Origin: Neospora caninum Liverpool
Lineage: Eukaryota; Apicomplexa; Conoidasida; Eucoccidiorida; Sarcocystidae
Assembly: GCF_000208865.1 (NCBI RefSeq)
Contig: NC_018396.1
Coordinates: forward strand, 62,001 to 126,000
Direction: 5' to 3'
Length of the DNA stretch: 64,000 bases
The notes under the pieces were generated by a model. It saw nothing but the letters and a program-made list of their open reading frames with translations, made no database searches and was not told the origin of the DNA. Below, piece by piece: positions 20,361 to 35,200 of the stretch. Made by a program: the position numbers and the translations under genes. Each line of letters starts with the position of its first letter. Position 1 is the stretch's first letter.

Positions 20361-21670
20361 TTTTGCTCTCTCTTTTCATGTCTCGCTTTTTCCTGAGGCT
20401 ACATGCATCGAAAATCTTCTTTTACGGAGCCGGCACGAGGTACCCGAGCACGCAGGGCGGTGAGGCCCCGAAGGCAAGGACGGCACCCAGATTGGAAGAA
20501 GCGCGTTCTCTTTTGTATTCTGACGTTGTGTTTCGGTGGACATTTCGCTGCGCTCGATCTCTCCTCGTTGGCGAGAAGAGTCGAAAGAGTCTCGCGACCG
20601 ACACCGTGAACAGCGTAAGACAAGAGAAAGCGCGACAGCGTGAGCATGCGAGAGAAAAGACGAACTAGCTGCGGTAACTGTCTGCTGGTTCCCGGCCGAG
20701 GGCAAGTTTAGCCTTGTTTTCTTGAGAGATCTCGGGTGTTTCTCGCGTTCTCATCTCTTCTCTGCTCTCGACCTTCTCTGCCTTTTCGAAAACAGTCAGG
20801 GAACAGCGCAACCTCGAACGGGCTCGAAAAGGACCAAACGGGGAATCTCCAGCCCTCGACGGGCGTCTTCTCGCTTTCTTCTCCGTTGTTGCACACTTCT
20901 TAGATCCTCGTAGTTCTTTCCTGTCTTCTCTCTTCTCTCTGCTCTCCCTTTCCTCCTCTAAGTGCCTCCTTCCCATCTGTCCCCTTTTCTCCCCTCCACG
21001 CTCTGGACCTCTTTAGGACCCGGCGAGCGGTCGGCAGTCTTGGCGGAGAGGTAGCTTCGTTGGTCCTCACATTCTCAAGCTTTCTCTCCCGCGTTTCCCC
21101 TTCTAAAGAACTCTCTTTCTTTTCTCTTCCTGCCTCGTCTCTCCTGTAAACCCCTCGTCTCCCTTCATCCTGTTCCTCTTCCACGCGTCGTTGCTCGTTT
21201 CCTGCCAGTTTTTTGCCTTCGGGTCCAGCGACCTCACCAGCGTTCCGTCTTTTGGTTCAGTTGAAAACCCAGCCAGGTTTCTACTGATGATTGAAAGCCG
21301 CAAGAAGGGAGAAGATAAGAGAGAACGAAAATGACCGAACCGCTCTTTTCCCTCTCCCTCTTTTCGTCCCCTCCTCTCTCGACTTGTTTCCCGTCTTTGC
21401 TGTGTCTCTCTTCGCTTGTCAGCGCCTCCCCCGCCGCTGCTGCCTTCTCTTTCTCCTCTCCCGTCCCGAGTCGTCTCTCCCCTCTTCTTTCGCTTCGTCC
21501 CCATGCGCAGTCTGCAGATGGAACCGCTCTCGCCTAATAATCGAGATCGAGGCCTACCGTCTGGGTCTTCAACCGTTTCTTCTGTTGGTGGCGAAACATG
21601 AACCTCTCTCTCTTCGCTGCTTTCTCGTCTCCTCCTTGTTCTCCTTACCCTCTCCTCGCCCCTCTTCTCA

Positions 21671-24600
21671 ATGGCGAACCCTGCGCCAGGTGATCCGCCT
21701 CCCTCTTTCGGCCCACAAACAGCGCGCACTGCCTCCGTCTCCTCTTCGTTTTCTTCCTTTTCTTCTTCCTCCGCATGCGCGGCTCGAAGGGACCTCAGCG
21801 GCCTGCCGGCGTGTGCCGATTCGAGGCCAGGAAAGGAAGTGGAATCGTTGCAGGGAGCAGAGAGAGGTGAAGAACAGAGTGAGGAAGATGGAAACGAACA
21901 AAGAAAAGCTGGGTCTTCTCCAACAGGGGGCGGCTCCGACGGAGCCGGCAGCCGAGAACGTCAAAGACAAAGACAGTCAGGGGACTGCGGGCTGCTCTCG
22001 CGTCGGACCTGCGACAGAGGAGACAGCTGGTGGGGCGAAGGGAGACACAGCGCAAGAGAGGAGCAAAGGCCTTCTCTGCTTTCGAGCAGAGAAGAGCTTT
22101 CACTCCCTCTGGCGCGTCTGCTGTCTCAGCCGGAACCGTTAGCCCTCCCTCCCGTGCGAGAAATCGCGGAGTGTCTTGCTCACCTCCCGACGGTAAGCGA
22201 GCGGTGATGCAAGGAGCTGCATGGGCATCACATGTCTTTTCGAGGATTTACGTTGTCTCTTACCAATCTTCTGCGACGGCAGAAGACGCGATTGAGGCCG
22301 GAAAGCCCGCACAAGATCGCGTCAGCGAAACTTCTTGCTCCTGCTCCTGATGCCCACCGCGTGTCGTCACTTTTCAACTCGACTGCGGAGGCTCGTCGCT
22401 CCACTGACTCCCACTTCTGGTGTTAGTCTTGACTTCTTTCCGGAGTCTCCGTGGATCGATTGAGGTTGCTCCATTCGCATGCAGAGACACAGAGCTCTAT
22501 GACGTCTTGTACTCTCTTGAGAAGATATCTAAACCGTGGGCCTCGGGCCAGCTGTCTGTGTGTCTCCAGCGTTTTTGTCCCGCGCCGTGGTGTTCCCCGA
22601 GCCGTCTCGCAGGATGCATGCAACCTCTGGCCAAAGGGCTGCACTGCCTGTGTCTCTCAGTCCCCTTAATTCTTTCTCGGTTCTTTCTTTTCGCTGCAGC
22701 TTCGGCCCTCGGATGTGCGCGGCTTCTGGGACACCCTCTTCGTTGTCGGCCCCGTACTGGTCCGCGACTTCGCGGATGCCTGCGCGGTTCACGAGGCGAC
22801 AGCGCGAAGCGGACACGACGCGGTTTTCAGTCACGGAGACGAATCACGCGTTGAACACTCTTCGTTTCCTTCGCCCCTTCCATCTCGCACATCGCCGAAA
22901 CCGCGCGACGCCAGGGGGCCGGTTTCTGCAGGAGACAACGAGGCAAGGGAACACGAAAGGGAACAGCGAGAGCTAGGGGGGAGAAGAGAGTCGTGCACAC
23001 GCGACGACAGCCCGTCGAGTTCCTCCCCTCCGCCCTTCCATTCCTCTTCTCTGCTTCTCTCCGCATCCGATTCGCCTGCAGCGAGCGAAAAGGAAGGCGG
23101 GGGAACACCTGAGGGCGGCGCCGTGCGAGACGGGCGGGACGAGGACAGAGCCCTGGAGTCGAGGCCGTCGACGGTTCTGTCCCGTGCCTCTCTTCCCCCT
23201 GGAAAAGACTCCCTGTGTCTTTTGGCCGTGTCTCTCCAGCGCCTTCCGTCAGTTGCTGCTCCGCGTCTGCTTCGGGCGCTCCTCGGAATCCACGAGGGTC
23301 GGTCTCCTCTCGCGCGTTCCCACGCCCCGTTACATCACCAAAGTGTCCCTTCTCGACGCGTGGCTTCTCGCGCCTCGTCCTTGGCTTCTCTGGAGCGATC
23401 GCCGCCTACTGAGACCAGCTGCGCTCGCCATGCGAAGGACCCAGGTGCGTCTCCGTTGGGAGCCACGGTCGCCGCAACTGCGGTCGGAGGCGATGGGGCG
23501 GGATGCGCCGGCGGGGCCCGGGCGTCTCTGCGGTTGGCTGCGGCGTCCCGCGGCTCTGTCTCCTTCCACCGAGGATTTACGCCGGCCGAAGGGGACACTC
23601 GAGCGACGGATTCGGCGGCTTCGAGCCGGCAGGCCCTCGTCACTCAGCCGTCGGCGTTGGAGGAGGAAGCCCGGAGAGGACCCGCAGGAGGCTGGAGGGA
23701 CACAGATCGCAAGTGTCTCCTCGGAGACCGCACTGTGGGGGAGACGGCTGCGATTGCGCATACCCTCTTCAGTCGAACGGTCTACAAGAGACGCCTCGGC
23801 GGCGCCCGGTTCGGCCGGCCAGGTGTCCTTTTCGAGAGGATTCCGCAGTCTCGCGACAGAAGCACAAGCGAGTCGTGCTGTCCATCGCGCACGCCTTCGT
23901 TTCTGTGTTTTTCGGAAGAACGACTCGAAGAGGGCGGGACGTTTCGCCGAGAGAGGGAACCGAACGCCCGCAGGGTGCCGCCAGTGTACGAGAATTTCGG
24001 GTGCATGCCGGCGTGGAAAGAGAGACGGGAAGAACTAGAGAGAGAGGAAGAACATGCAGTCCCACAGCTGGACCTCGCTGCCCAGTTTCGTCTTGCGGGA
24101 AAGGATCTTGCCAGTGAGACCCAACTGGTCGATTCCCATTTCCTCTCCTCGGCTTCTGCCGTTTCTCTCCAGCGTCGCGGAGCGTTTTTGCCCTCGCGTC
24201 TGCTGACGACTTCGAGATGCCTCTCACGGGTTCCGAGTGCAAAGAAGCCGTCCGCCGCTGGACTCCAGAGACAGGGATCACAAGGACGCATCGAGCCAGA
24301 CCGCAGCGCGCCCTGTCGGATGGAGGGCCCTTCCAGCGCCGCTGTCCAGGGACGCAGTGGGACAGGGACTGTGTCTTCTTCCTTCGCCCTCGCCGATTCC
24401 TGTCTGCCTTCCAGCGTAGGAAGAGAGCGGGACGCACCCAAGGAGGCTCTCTGCTTCCTCAGGGAATGGACCGAGGCGGGATCCGCAGCCAGTCGCGCGG
24501 GTCGTCTTCTGTCTGAGGCGCAAGCCGTTGGTACCGTCGGTACACTGCCTGAGCACCCTTTTTCTCTTTCTTCGGACGCTTGTCCTCTTCCCGCTCTCGG

Positions 24601-27600
24601 CTCGCTCGCGGGGTCTTCGCGGACGGCTGCTGGGCCCTGCCCCGAGAAGTCTTTCCTGCTTCACCTTCTCGCCCGCTGGGTCCGGTGCCTCCTGGGCGAT
24701 GCGACCGCGGTCGCGCCGCAGGCGAAGGCTCTCATGGCCTTGGCCTTCCCGGGCCCGGGCTCCAGCGCGTCGCTCCGGGGAAGTGCTCCCGCAGGTGCCC
24801 GAGCGAAGACTGGCTCGGGCCGTTTGCAGGCACAGGGCGAGAGACAGGAAAGAGATGCACGAGACGCGACACAGAGAGGCGAGCCTCGGGACGAAAACGC
24901 CCGAGGCGCCTGCGTGCCATCGTCTTCTTCGCCAATCTCAACTTTTCGTGCACCTGCCGAGGTCGGACGAGTCTGTGGCATCGCGGCCTGTCTCTCGGGA
25001 TGTCTTCGCCTGGGCGTCTTGGCGGATTTGGGAGACACCCCTCTGCTGCAGTCTCAGTTGGTGTCCAACCTGTTTGCTCTCGCCTCGCTTCTCAGTGGAG
25101 ACGGGCAGCCCCAGGCGCTTGCGGAAGATCTCCTTACCTCCCTCTTCTCGCGAGTCTTCTTCGCTGCCTCTCGTCATGGCTTCTCTGCACAGACGAGTCT
25201 TCCTTCTTCTCCGCCTTCTTCGTCTTCGTGTGGTGGCGTTCATCGCTGCGTGTTGGGGAAGGCCCCGACGGGGCGCGATCCATGTGTGAGCTGTTTTTCG
25301 CGCTTTCTTCAGGCCTGCTTGCAGAACCCATCCGTCAGGCCCCAACAGCGTCTTCTCCTTCTATGTTTCTCGGAGTTGCGGGAGTTAGCTCTTCTCTTTC
25401 TCGCCGGCGTCGTCGCTCGCCGCCCGCCCCTCGCCCCACCCTGCAGCTGCGCCCCGGCTGTGGACGCCCCGCGAGAGACACCTGGAGACAGAGACGCTTT
25501 CCAACTTGCTCTTCGCGGAGCGCAGCGAGGCGGGCCGGCAGCCCTTCTAGGGACTACTGAAATGGCGCAGCAACTCTGCGGAATGTTGACCGGCCTTTTC
25601 CAAAACGAAGTCTTCCTGTCTCTGCCTGGGTGGAGTCCGAGAGAGACGAAGGAATTGCCCCACGGGGTTCTCACCAACCTCGGGAAATCTGCCGCACTCA
25701 TCCCCTCCTCTGCTTCGCCCCTCGCTTCTTCCGTGGCTGCGATGAATGCGGAAACGAACGCTTTGGCTGCGGCGGCTGCCGCATTGAGCGGCCGAGTCTA
25801 TACTTGGTGGATCGAAGGCGTTTTTCTGCGGGGCGCTCTCGCCGCCAGTCTTCTCCCGGCTCTCGAGCTTTGCCTCGCCCATCCTGTCTCTTCCCCTGTC
25901 TCTTCCCCTGTCTCTTCCCCTGCCTGGCCGCTGTCCGTGCTGTCGGGTGGGGCGCCTCGGCCCCCCGCAGGCGCGTGGTCCAGAAGCGCGAGAGCGGAGC
26001 AGCGAGGCGAGGGGAACGGAGGCGCGTGGGAGACGATGCATTTTTCAGGACAGGAAACACACTGGGAAGTCGGGGCAAGAGGGGAAGAGCCGACGTACAA
26101 CGGGTTCGTCGTTTTCGTCGATGTTGTTGTGAGCATGAGCCTCGATCTGGTCAAGCAACAGGAATGCCTCATCCGTTTGAGAAGGCGCGCAAGTCGGTGC
26201 GGAAGTTCTGTTTCTTCTCTCGCGTCTTCGCCTGTTTTGCTCCCTTCCTCTCTCGCTCTTGGCTCGCCGCAGTCGCCTCGTGGACGGGGCGATCTGGCCG
26301 GCCTGCGCCCGTCGCCCTTTTCACAAGGCGACCAAGGAGACATGCTGACCCCCGGAGGAGACACGGGGCTCGCCTTCGCGCACCGATGCCGGCTTCTGTC
26401 GTTCGCAGGGCTGGCGCTTGCAGGCGCTGTGGCGACAGAGACGAACCTGCGCGAGACGCAGCCTTGGGCAGCTCAGGGGAGAGGGACGACGGACAGCGCG
26501 TCCTGGAGTCTCGGCGAGAAGGAAGTCTCGCGGAAGAAAGAGCGACGAGGCGCTCTCGGTCTCCTCAGTCTCAACGGCGTGCGACGATTCCTCTCCTCTC
26601 TTCTGTCTTCCTCGAGACGGACGACGGGTTCCGTGGCCTTTGCTGGCACGCGAAAGCCGCGCAGAGAAGGGAGAGAAAGCAGCGAAGAGAGAGAGCGAGA
26701 AGAGAGAGAAAAGGCAGGAGAGAGAGAAGAGGAATGGATATGGCAGGGAGAAGGATGGGAGAAGGCCCAGAGGCGAAGAAACGCTGCCTGCGACCAGTTG
26801 GTGGCGTGCGGCGTCGCTGGCCTTCTCCACGGGCTCGTCGCGCACGTTCCGAGGTTGCTGAAAACGCGACACGACAGCCGCGACAAGGGCAACGTGGACG
26901 CGGGAAGTCAAGGACGCGAGCCTGTGAGAGGAACGCGATGCCAGGTGCCGACAGCGAAGGAGCGAGAAGGAAACGGACGCGGCGATGGGCTTCTTGAGAA
27001 TCCAACGCGGGGCGCTGTTGAACTTGTTCTGGCGACTGTCTTGGAGGACATGCTGGTCCACTCAAAGTGCCGGGTCAGTGAAGACTCTGTCTCGCTTGCG
27101 TTTTTGACTCTTCTTGATACGCTCCTCGTCCGTCTCTTTCGGAGCTTTACACTGTTTTGCCCTACCTGCTCTGTTCCTTTCTTGGAGTTTATTTTCGTCC
27201 CTCTCTTCACGCGCTCTTTCGTGGCGGCTCGAACGCTTTTTCTCTCTCGAACACCCTTTTTTTTCACTGCTGTCCGTCGTTCGTGTTTCCGTGTGATGAG
27301 AGCCCTGCCGGCGCTCCCCTCCTTTTCGCTGGTTGCCCGAACTCCGTTCGTCCTCCGCATTTTTGATGTGTGAGGTTGCATGCATCGGCGATCCTCCTTG
27401 TCTTCCTTCATTTTTACACGTCCTTCGTCAGGTCAATCGCCTCGACACACACACACACACATCGTTAACGGATGCTGTGGACTGTATTGTGTCTCTCAGG
27501 TTCTTCTCGCGCTCCTCCGAGGGCCGTGCTTCCTGCATCTTCCGGACGCGCTCTCCGTTCTGGTTTTTCTTCTTCATCTTCTCGAGCACCAAGTTTTCCT

Positions 27601-30600
27601 CCTCTCTCTCTCGCTCGCTTCTTCGCTCGCACCCTCTTCTCTGCCTATTCCTTGCTCTCCCTTTCTCTGCCGGCGCGAAGACGGAACCTGCTGCGGAGAG
27701 GCAGACACGGACCCTGGCAGCGAGGACAGACTGCTCGAGCACGAAGGAGAGGAAGACAAAGAGCAGACGGAGGACAAAGCAGAGAAGCGCGCAAAGGCAC
27801 GGTCAAAACAAGAGGCGACAGTTTGTGGAGAAGCCCCAGGAAGCGTTGGAGAGGAAGACACGCATGCAAGCGGCGGCTCTGCGTGCCTGTTGCGACTTCT
27901 TTCTCTGTATCTTCGTGACCCCGCGAGAGGGGGGAAATTGTTCGCTGATCTCTCGGGCCTTCTCGAGTGCATTTCCTGTCTCCTGCGCACGGTACTCCAG
28001 GGCCATGAACGACAGTGCCCGTCCGCGCCATCTTCCGCTGGCCTCCAGTACGTCTCCAGTCTTCTCCGCGTCCTCTTCTTCCGCCTCGTGTGTCTCTGCT
28101 GCTGCGACGGATGGACCGTCTGGGCGCCTTCTCGCTCGGCGGCCTCGCCACGCCGCGGGAGATCGGCAGGGCGAGGAGACGAAATGCAGGAAGACTGCGA
28201 AGGACGGTCCCGACGGCAGAGGGGACAGGCGGAGCGACACAGAAAACAGCAACTCTACGTCTCTCTGTTCCCCGTTTGGATGAAGCGAAGGAAGGCGGGA
28301 CGCAAAAGAGGTCCAGACAGGGAAACAGGCGAGGCGACAGGAGTGGAAGCCGGCGACGCAGCAGCCGAGGGCCCAGGGGAAGGTGTCCAACGCGTAAATG
28401 CCCACGCCGCGTATGAGATCTCCTGGCTGCTCCTGAAAGATTTTCAGCCGCTTCTTCTTCTTCTCCACGCTGCAGCGGAGAGAACAGACGAAGGAAGGCC
28501 TGGCCCTGACACGCCAGAGCCAGAGAGGGTGCTGTTGATGACACAACTTGTCGCGTAAGTTGTTTTCTTCTCTTCACGCTTGTGTGCGCGGTCTCTGGCC
28601 GTTTTGAGGGAAAACACGAGAGAAGAGCGGGGACGTGCGCGCGTGCTCAGGGTAGATAACACTCTTCTGTCTGTGGCGTCGCCTCTAGGGTCCTCTGTTT
28701 TCCGACTTGCCGGGATTCGCACCTGTTCTCTGCGAATTCGCCGTGCACCCTTGCTTGCGCCTCCTGTTTTTTTTCGCCGTGCTTTTGGAAGTCTTCCGTC
28801 GTTCCTCCATCCACCGCTTTTTTCCTGTCTAGCTCTGCCTCTTGCTCGCTTCTGCGTGCTTTCTCCTCACTCGATTCAAACCTGTCACCCTGCGCCTTCC
28901 CCGATAACTTCCCAACAGGCTTTCTGCGTCTGTCCTTCCGCGACTGTCTACGCTGCTCACCCCCTCTCTTGCTCCTTGCGTCTTTTCTTCTTCTCAGTTC
29001 ACTTTTCTCGCCGTCTCCTCGTCTTGTTCTCTCGGTATTTGTTGCAGGCTCTTCCACCGTACCCTGTTTGTCGTTCTGCATGCGTCGCTCAACGCGACGG
29101 CTCGTCTCGCCCTCCCCTCTCGCCCAGACGCGGAGAGAAGACAGAGCGAGGATCCCCAGGGCAGCGCGCCTGCTCGAGTGGCGAGCGGGTGCGGGCGCGA
29201 ACGCCCGGACGAGGCAACAGAGCCGAAACTGCCGGACTGCGAAGGGAGAGAAGAGGAAGCGGAGGCGGCGCCGGCGAGGTGGAAGGCAAAATCGCTGTTT
29301 GCGTTCCTAGATCGAGGCAAGAAAGACAACGTCAACGGATGCCCCTTCTCGGGCGTTCAACCACGCGCCTCTCGGGAGTCCCGAGAAGAGCGAGACACTT
29401 CCACGCGTGACTCGGGCCTTAACGCGTCCGGCGCTTTCCAGGAAAAGCCGCGGGAGCGACGAAAAGAGCGGTCAAAAGGCGACGCTTTTGAGCGCGACGA
29501 AGCACGGGAATTTCGACGCTTCCTCGCGACGCTTTCCCCCGCGGGCCCGCACGGCCTCCCAGCAACCTTCCGGCCTCTGTCCCCGTCTTCCCGTGAGGCC
29601 GCGGCATTCGTTGTCCGCGAGCAGCTGTTTCTGCTGGGAAGGAGCCTGGCGACGACTCGAGCTTCGTCGCGGATCTTCTCGGAGATGCCGGGCGTCTCGG
29701 AGAATCTGCGAGATGCGAGAGGGCCGGGGCGAGAGAGGCGGCGCCGCGGAACGGACAGCTGCAGCGAAGCAGGCAGGGAGAGAAGAGCGAGCTCCGCAGA
29801 GGGTGCGCGGCGACTCGCCGAAGTCGCATGCAAACAGGCGGCTGCACAGGTAAGCAGAGAGAACGGGAAGAGAGGCGGCACTTGGAAAGAAAGGCCTGCG
29901 ACGAACGCGCGTCCGGCACTCTGTGATCTTCGCCGGCGCTTGGGCGCGACGAAACACAGCGAAGAAAAGCGAGGGAGAGAGACGTGTGGCCGTTTCGTCT
30001 TCTGGCTGTTCGCGTTCAGCTTTTTCTCTCGAGCGAAAGCGGCAAACGCGCAGAGAACCGTCGCGGCGGTTCTTTGCCGCTCTTTCCTCTCGCGTTTCCC
30101 GCATACCCTGTGTGCCGTTCCGTTTCCGTGCTCCTCTCTGGGCTTATCCGGTCGTGGTCATGCATTACGCCTGATTATCGAGCAGCTGGCGGCGGCAAAC
30201 GGGGGCCCGGGGCGTGTGTGTCTCCCCGTTCCTCCTGGCGTCGTGTCGCATGCAAACGCGAAAGGAAGTCAGTTGCGTTTTTTTCAGATCTGGCTGCTCG
30301 TCGCGCGCGAGCGGGCCGCGGCGCTTCTGGGAGCGGCGGGGGCTGCTGCGCCCGAGAGTCCGCCGCTTCGACGGCGCGCGTCCTCGCAGGCTTCCGCGCT
30401 GTCTCTTCCGCCGCTGTCCTTCTTCTCGCCTGCGCCAGGAAAGAGCCTCTCGGAAGCAGGCGCGCAGGCGCGCCGCCCAGAGAGAGGAGAGACAGCCTGG
30501 CCGGCGAGCCGGGCTGTGCGGCTGAGGCAGCTCCGGCGAGTCGACGCGATCTGCCACGAAGAGGGCCTCCTCCAACTCGCGGCGTGCCTTTCCCCCTGGT

Positions 30601-32245
30601 CGCTCACCGTCGAGGACTGCAGGGAAAAAGAAGAGGAAGAAGACGGAGAAGAAGAGAGAGCGGAAGAAGAAGGGGGAGGAGACGAGGAGGGAGGAGATGA
30701 GGAGGGAGGAGATGAGGAGGAAGAGGGGGAGAGAGAGGGAGAGGGGGAGAGAAAGCGCGAGAGGAAGAGGAAGAAGCGGCGGGTGGTAGTCGCGCGCGAC
30801 GTGCCGCAGGAAGAGAGGCTGCCGTTGCCTGCGTTTGTGAGTCCGGAACGAGGCAGCCGAGAGACACCGATAAGCAGGGGTACTCTCGAAGAAGAGAGGG
30901 GGAAGGCAGTGACACAGACACAGAGAGGGGGAAGGCAGCGACACAGACACAGAGAGGAGAAAGAGGAGACCTCGCTGACTTAAATTGTTTACTAAGAAGA
31001 AAGAGGCAGGAGACAGCCGTAGTAGTGGCGTGGATGGGTTGGAGAACGAGGCAGCAAGAGCTGGCGACAGCGCAAGAGCCACAGGGTGAAAACGGAAGGT
31101 CGGGGTACGCCTCTGTCTCGGGTGTTTATGCAGACCGCCTTCCACCGCTTGGACACATTGCCGTGTTTCTATCTGTTCGTTTCCTGCGCGTCAGACGCGC
31201 GTTGAAGGCGAAGGCGTGACCAAGGGAGAAGTCCGGCGAGAGCGTGCGCGGGGCTTGTTAAAACAGATTCTACTCGCCATGGTGCCTCCCGCAGCGCGGC
31301 CGTTCGCGGAGACTCTGCCGCTCGCCTTCCTCTGGGTTGCCGTCGCTGCGCAGCAGCTCTTCCAGCGGCGAACTGAGGTGAGGCGCGAAAAGAGGAAGAA
31401 CGGGCGAGAAGGGAGAGAGAAAGGAGAGAATAAAAGGAGCGAGGAAAAAGAAGCAGGAGGCCAATAAGAGATAGGACGGGAGAATACGAGAAGCTGAAGT
31501 GACGCAGAGGCGTAGGCAAACGGAGAAGAAATCGAGAAAGAAGAGAATAGGAAAAGGAAAGGGGCGGCTTTTTTCATAGGAAGGAAGCATGCAGACGAAG
31601 CAGGAAGGACAGGAGGTGACGCAGCGCAAACGAACACCATGCGGGGGGAAAAGAGTGAGAGCGAATGGAGAGCAAAACAGGTGGGAAAGAACGCACCGAC
31701 AGAGGGAAGACCTCTGTTCGGGGCAAAGACAAAGAACCTAGTTTTGTTCGGAGATGGCGGCGCCTTCAAGAGCCAACTGAATCTCCCATCTTCCTCTCTG
31801 TGTCGTTTTAAGGTGATGTTCCTCTCTGGCCTTTCCCTTTCCTGTCTCTTGTCTCTTCGGTACCTTGTGCTCTCTCCCTTTTCCCCGGGCATGATTTGTC
31901 TCCCGTTTCATTTCGCCTGTTTCCCCACGACTCTTCCGCCTTTTTGTCTCGTCTTCTCCAGCTGCACCAGAGCCGCTTCTCATTCGCTTTTTCGCGACTT
32001 TTGGTGTCTCCGTTTTCAGCACTTTTGCAGTTGCTCGGTCTCTGCGTTCTCGGCCTTTCTTCTCGGGTCTTCGCGCGTGGAACTCGCCCTTCTGGACGAA
32101 GCAGCGGCTGCTCAGTCGCCTTCCCAGGCGGCACGCGACTCTCTGCTGAAAAAATCCCGCGCATCGCTTTTCCACCTCCAAGGTTCGAAACAGACTCTGC
32201 TGGCGCAGAACGCCCGTTCAAACAAACACACACGCAGGCTCTGCG

Positions 32246-32284
<39 letters not shown>

Positions 32285-35200
32285 TACCTAAATGCAGATT
32301 GATCCATGTTTACGTACATTCATATCTATGGGGATATAGGGATACCTATATATACCTATATATATATATATATGCATGTATATGGATACGGATGTACCTG
32401 CACTTTGAAGTGTTGTGACACCCAAAACGAGGGTCAAGATGAAGAAACAAAAAATGCAGTCTCGGTGTTTTTTCGCTTCTGTTCGTCACCCTTCTCTGTC
32501 GTTTCCGTTTTCCTCTGCGTCCACTTTGTTTTGACTCTCTCTGCTGTCTTCTTCCTCTGAATAGCAAAGCTGGCAGAACTCGCGGCCGAGCGCTGGGTCC
32601 TCCGCCTTGAACGAGGAAGCGCCTCAGCCTCTCTCTCAGTCGGATGGCCTCTCCCCCAATCCACTCTCGCTTCGCCGCCTTCAAGCGGCATTTCTTCTCT
32701 GTCTCCCCTTTCTCCCCTTCCTCCCCTTTCTTCTCTGTCTCCTCTCTCTTCTCTGTCTCCTCTATCCGCTCTGTCTTCGATTCTTTTGGGAGACGGGCAG
32801 AGACGCGAGCAGGCGACAGAACGAGGAGAGGGCGAGCCTGCGCTCGTCCTCGCAACGCTGATGGGGACCGGACAGGTACGGCGCGAGAGGAGAATACGAA
32901 AGAAGACGCGAGGCTGTGGCAGGCGCTTCGCGGAGGGGACAGCCGACCGACAGAGGAGGGCCTTTGGGAGGGAAACGGAATCGTAGAGACGAAGGACAGG
33001 AGACGCGTGGAGAGACTCGAAAAGAGCGTTTAAAGATTGCGGATCAGCAGTCACCCCATCGCGGCGCTGTCTGCATTCGACCATCTTTTTTCTTTCGTGT
33101 GTCCTTCACGTGCCTGTCTCCTTCCGTCTCCCTGGTTTTTCAGGCGTGTGGAGTTTTGCTGCGCACTCTCCAAGACCTCGTCCGCTTGGCCCTCGTGCCG
33201 TGCGCGCTCGCCTCCACTCTGTGTGATCCGCCCCCCTTCGCCGTTTCCTCCTTTTCCTCTGCCGACTCTTTCTCGGCCGCGTCGTGTGCCTCTTCGCCTT
33301 CCGGTTCGCCTCGGCCCTCGCCCGCGGGGTCTCTGGACCGCCTGGCTGCCGTTCAAAAGGACATCGAAAAAAAACAGCACTGCGTCCTCTCGCTCCTCTC
33401 ACGCCTCTTTCGAGTCGTCCCTGCTCTCCTCAACTCAGTCGACGCGGTCGCGGCTCTTGTCCAGGTAGGCAAAAGCTGGCGAGCACACACTGGGGAGCAA
33501 AATGAAAGAGGAGACAGCGGCGCAGCAGAGACAGGACGGGGAAGAGTCAGCGGAAGAAGGCCGGAGATCGCGGCCGCGCCGTCGAAGAAACGGTGGAGAG
33601 GTGGACAGTTCGGACCGGGGCTCTGAAAAGGCCTTACCAAAGCGCCGAGAAGCGGGAAGGGACGCACAGACCGCCACAGACAGTTAGAGACATTTCGAAT
33701 CCTGTCGAGCCGGGGGGCCAAAGTGCAAGCTGAGGGCGGTGGAGGCAAGGGATCAGCACTCAGATGCGTTTGCGGTCTGACCAGCGGCCGGTCCGTGCTT
33801 CGTCTCTCTCCGCCTCGCACGCGGCCTCCCGCCGTATTTTTTCCCCCCTGTCTGCAGACCTTCGCCGTCCTGGGGGAGTCTCTGCAGCTCGTCGCGACCG
33901 CGTTCGAAGAAGTCCCCATCCCGAGGCTGGACGCGAAGAAGAGACGCCAGTTGCTGAAAGAAGACTTGAGGCAGCCGCGTGGGTTTCTCTCAAGAGCGAC
34001 GTCGTACCTTCTGCCCGTGGCGACGCCCCACGTGCCGATCTGTACTCTGTTTCACCGTCGCTCCTGGTCGGCCGCCTCCGCTCGCTCCAGGTTCACGAAC
34101 TCCTTGGCTGGAGCGGATCCCGCCGGTTCGTCCGCCTCCGCGACGGCCTCCGCGACCGCTTCCGCTCCCCTGCCTTCCTCTGTTCTGCCTTCTTTCTTTC
34201 CGTCTCCCTCGTCCGAGTCTGGGCACCCTGCCTCGCAAGTCTGGGGCCTTCCGGCCCCGAGCGCCTCGTCGCCTCTCGGGAGAGGCTCGCAGAGCGTCCA
34301 CGGCGCGTCTTCCTCGTTCAGCTGCGCGACTGAGACCAGCAAGAGGAGAAAGACGAACGGGCTCGGCAAGAAGAGGGGCTTTTTGGACGCGCCTTTCCAG
34401 GATCCAGCGACGCAAAGAGTGCTGCAAGTCCTCCACGCCTCACTCCTCGCGCTCTTCTCCTCCCTTCGGCTCCTCATCGACAGACTCGGCCTCGCCGTGT
34501 GGACCGAGTGTATGCTCGCGAAAACGCGGGAAAGCGACGCTGCCGCTCAACTTCTCTTCCTTCTCGCGACTCTCCTCGCAGAGAAAAGACGGGCAAAGCC
34601 CGCCGTTCCTGCTCCGGCCTGCAGCAGCTGTCCCGTGGCGCCTGTTGTGTATCTCGCTTGCTGCGGAGACGAGAGAGACGGCGGCGCAGAGAGAGCGTGT
34701 GACCCCTTCGACGAATCCTCGCCGCCGTCCTCGTCTCCGCGGCTGCTGCCTTTTCTGGCTTCGCCGCTGTCGCCCTTCGCCAGTCGTCCGTTCTTCTCTC
34801 GCCAGGCTCGCGTGCTTCCGTTTGTGAGCGGGAGAGGCGAGAAACAGCGGCGCGACGGAGCGAGGGGAAACTCGGCTCCGAGCCCGAAAGCACACCCACA
34901 CGGACAAGAGAGAGAGAAAGCAGGCGCGCAGCACTCGGCTTCTCTCGCGTCTTCGCATCTGTCCCATTCGCCGTTCGGAGATCGGAAGTCGTCTTCACTT
35001 GCCGATTCTCTTCTTTCGCCCGCGTCGTCCCTCCCGGCGTGGTCCTCGAGCAGCGAGATTTGCGTCCAGAGTGAACAGCGAGCGAAAACCGTTCGGAGAG
35101 TTGCCGCGGAACCGGAGCGCGGCGCAGGCGGCTTTTCCGGCGAACCTCGAGGCCACGCAGACTCCCGGCACTTGTGTCCGTGCTCGTGCACGCACTGTTC

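Larger units (their letters stand above)
18804..21670. promoter_or_regulatory. Divergent intergenic region between INTS9-like and PI4K-alpha genes
   Basis: About 2.9 kb separates two divergent start codons, so both promoters should be here. It contains a TGAGACG box on the INTS9 side, a structured patch around 19192-19404, the polypurine minisatellite at about 19880-20360, and a long pyrimidine-rich stretch from about 20900 to the PI4K start. The AGAGACG complement at 21472-21478 lies about 190 bases before the PI4K ATG. Long frames over the minisatellite are only repeat translations. Confidence 0.5.

Noticed and set aside
19814..20379. Long minus- and plus-strand open frames rich in SLSPS or EEGERQ
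   Set aside because: They are translations of the polypurine minisatellite in several frames at once, with no start context, splice support or domain.
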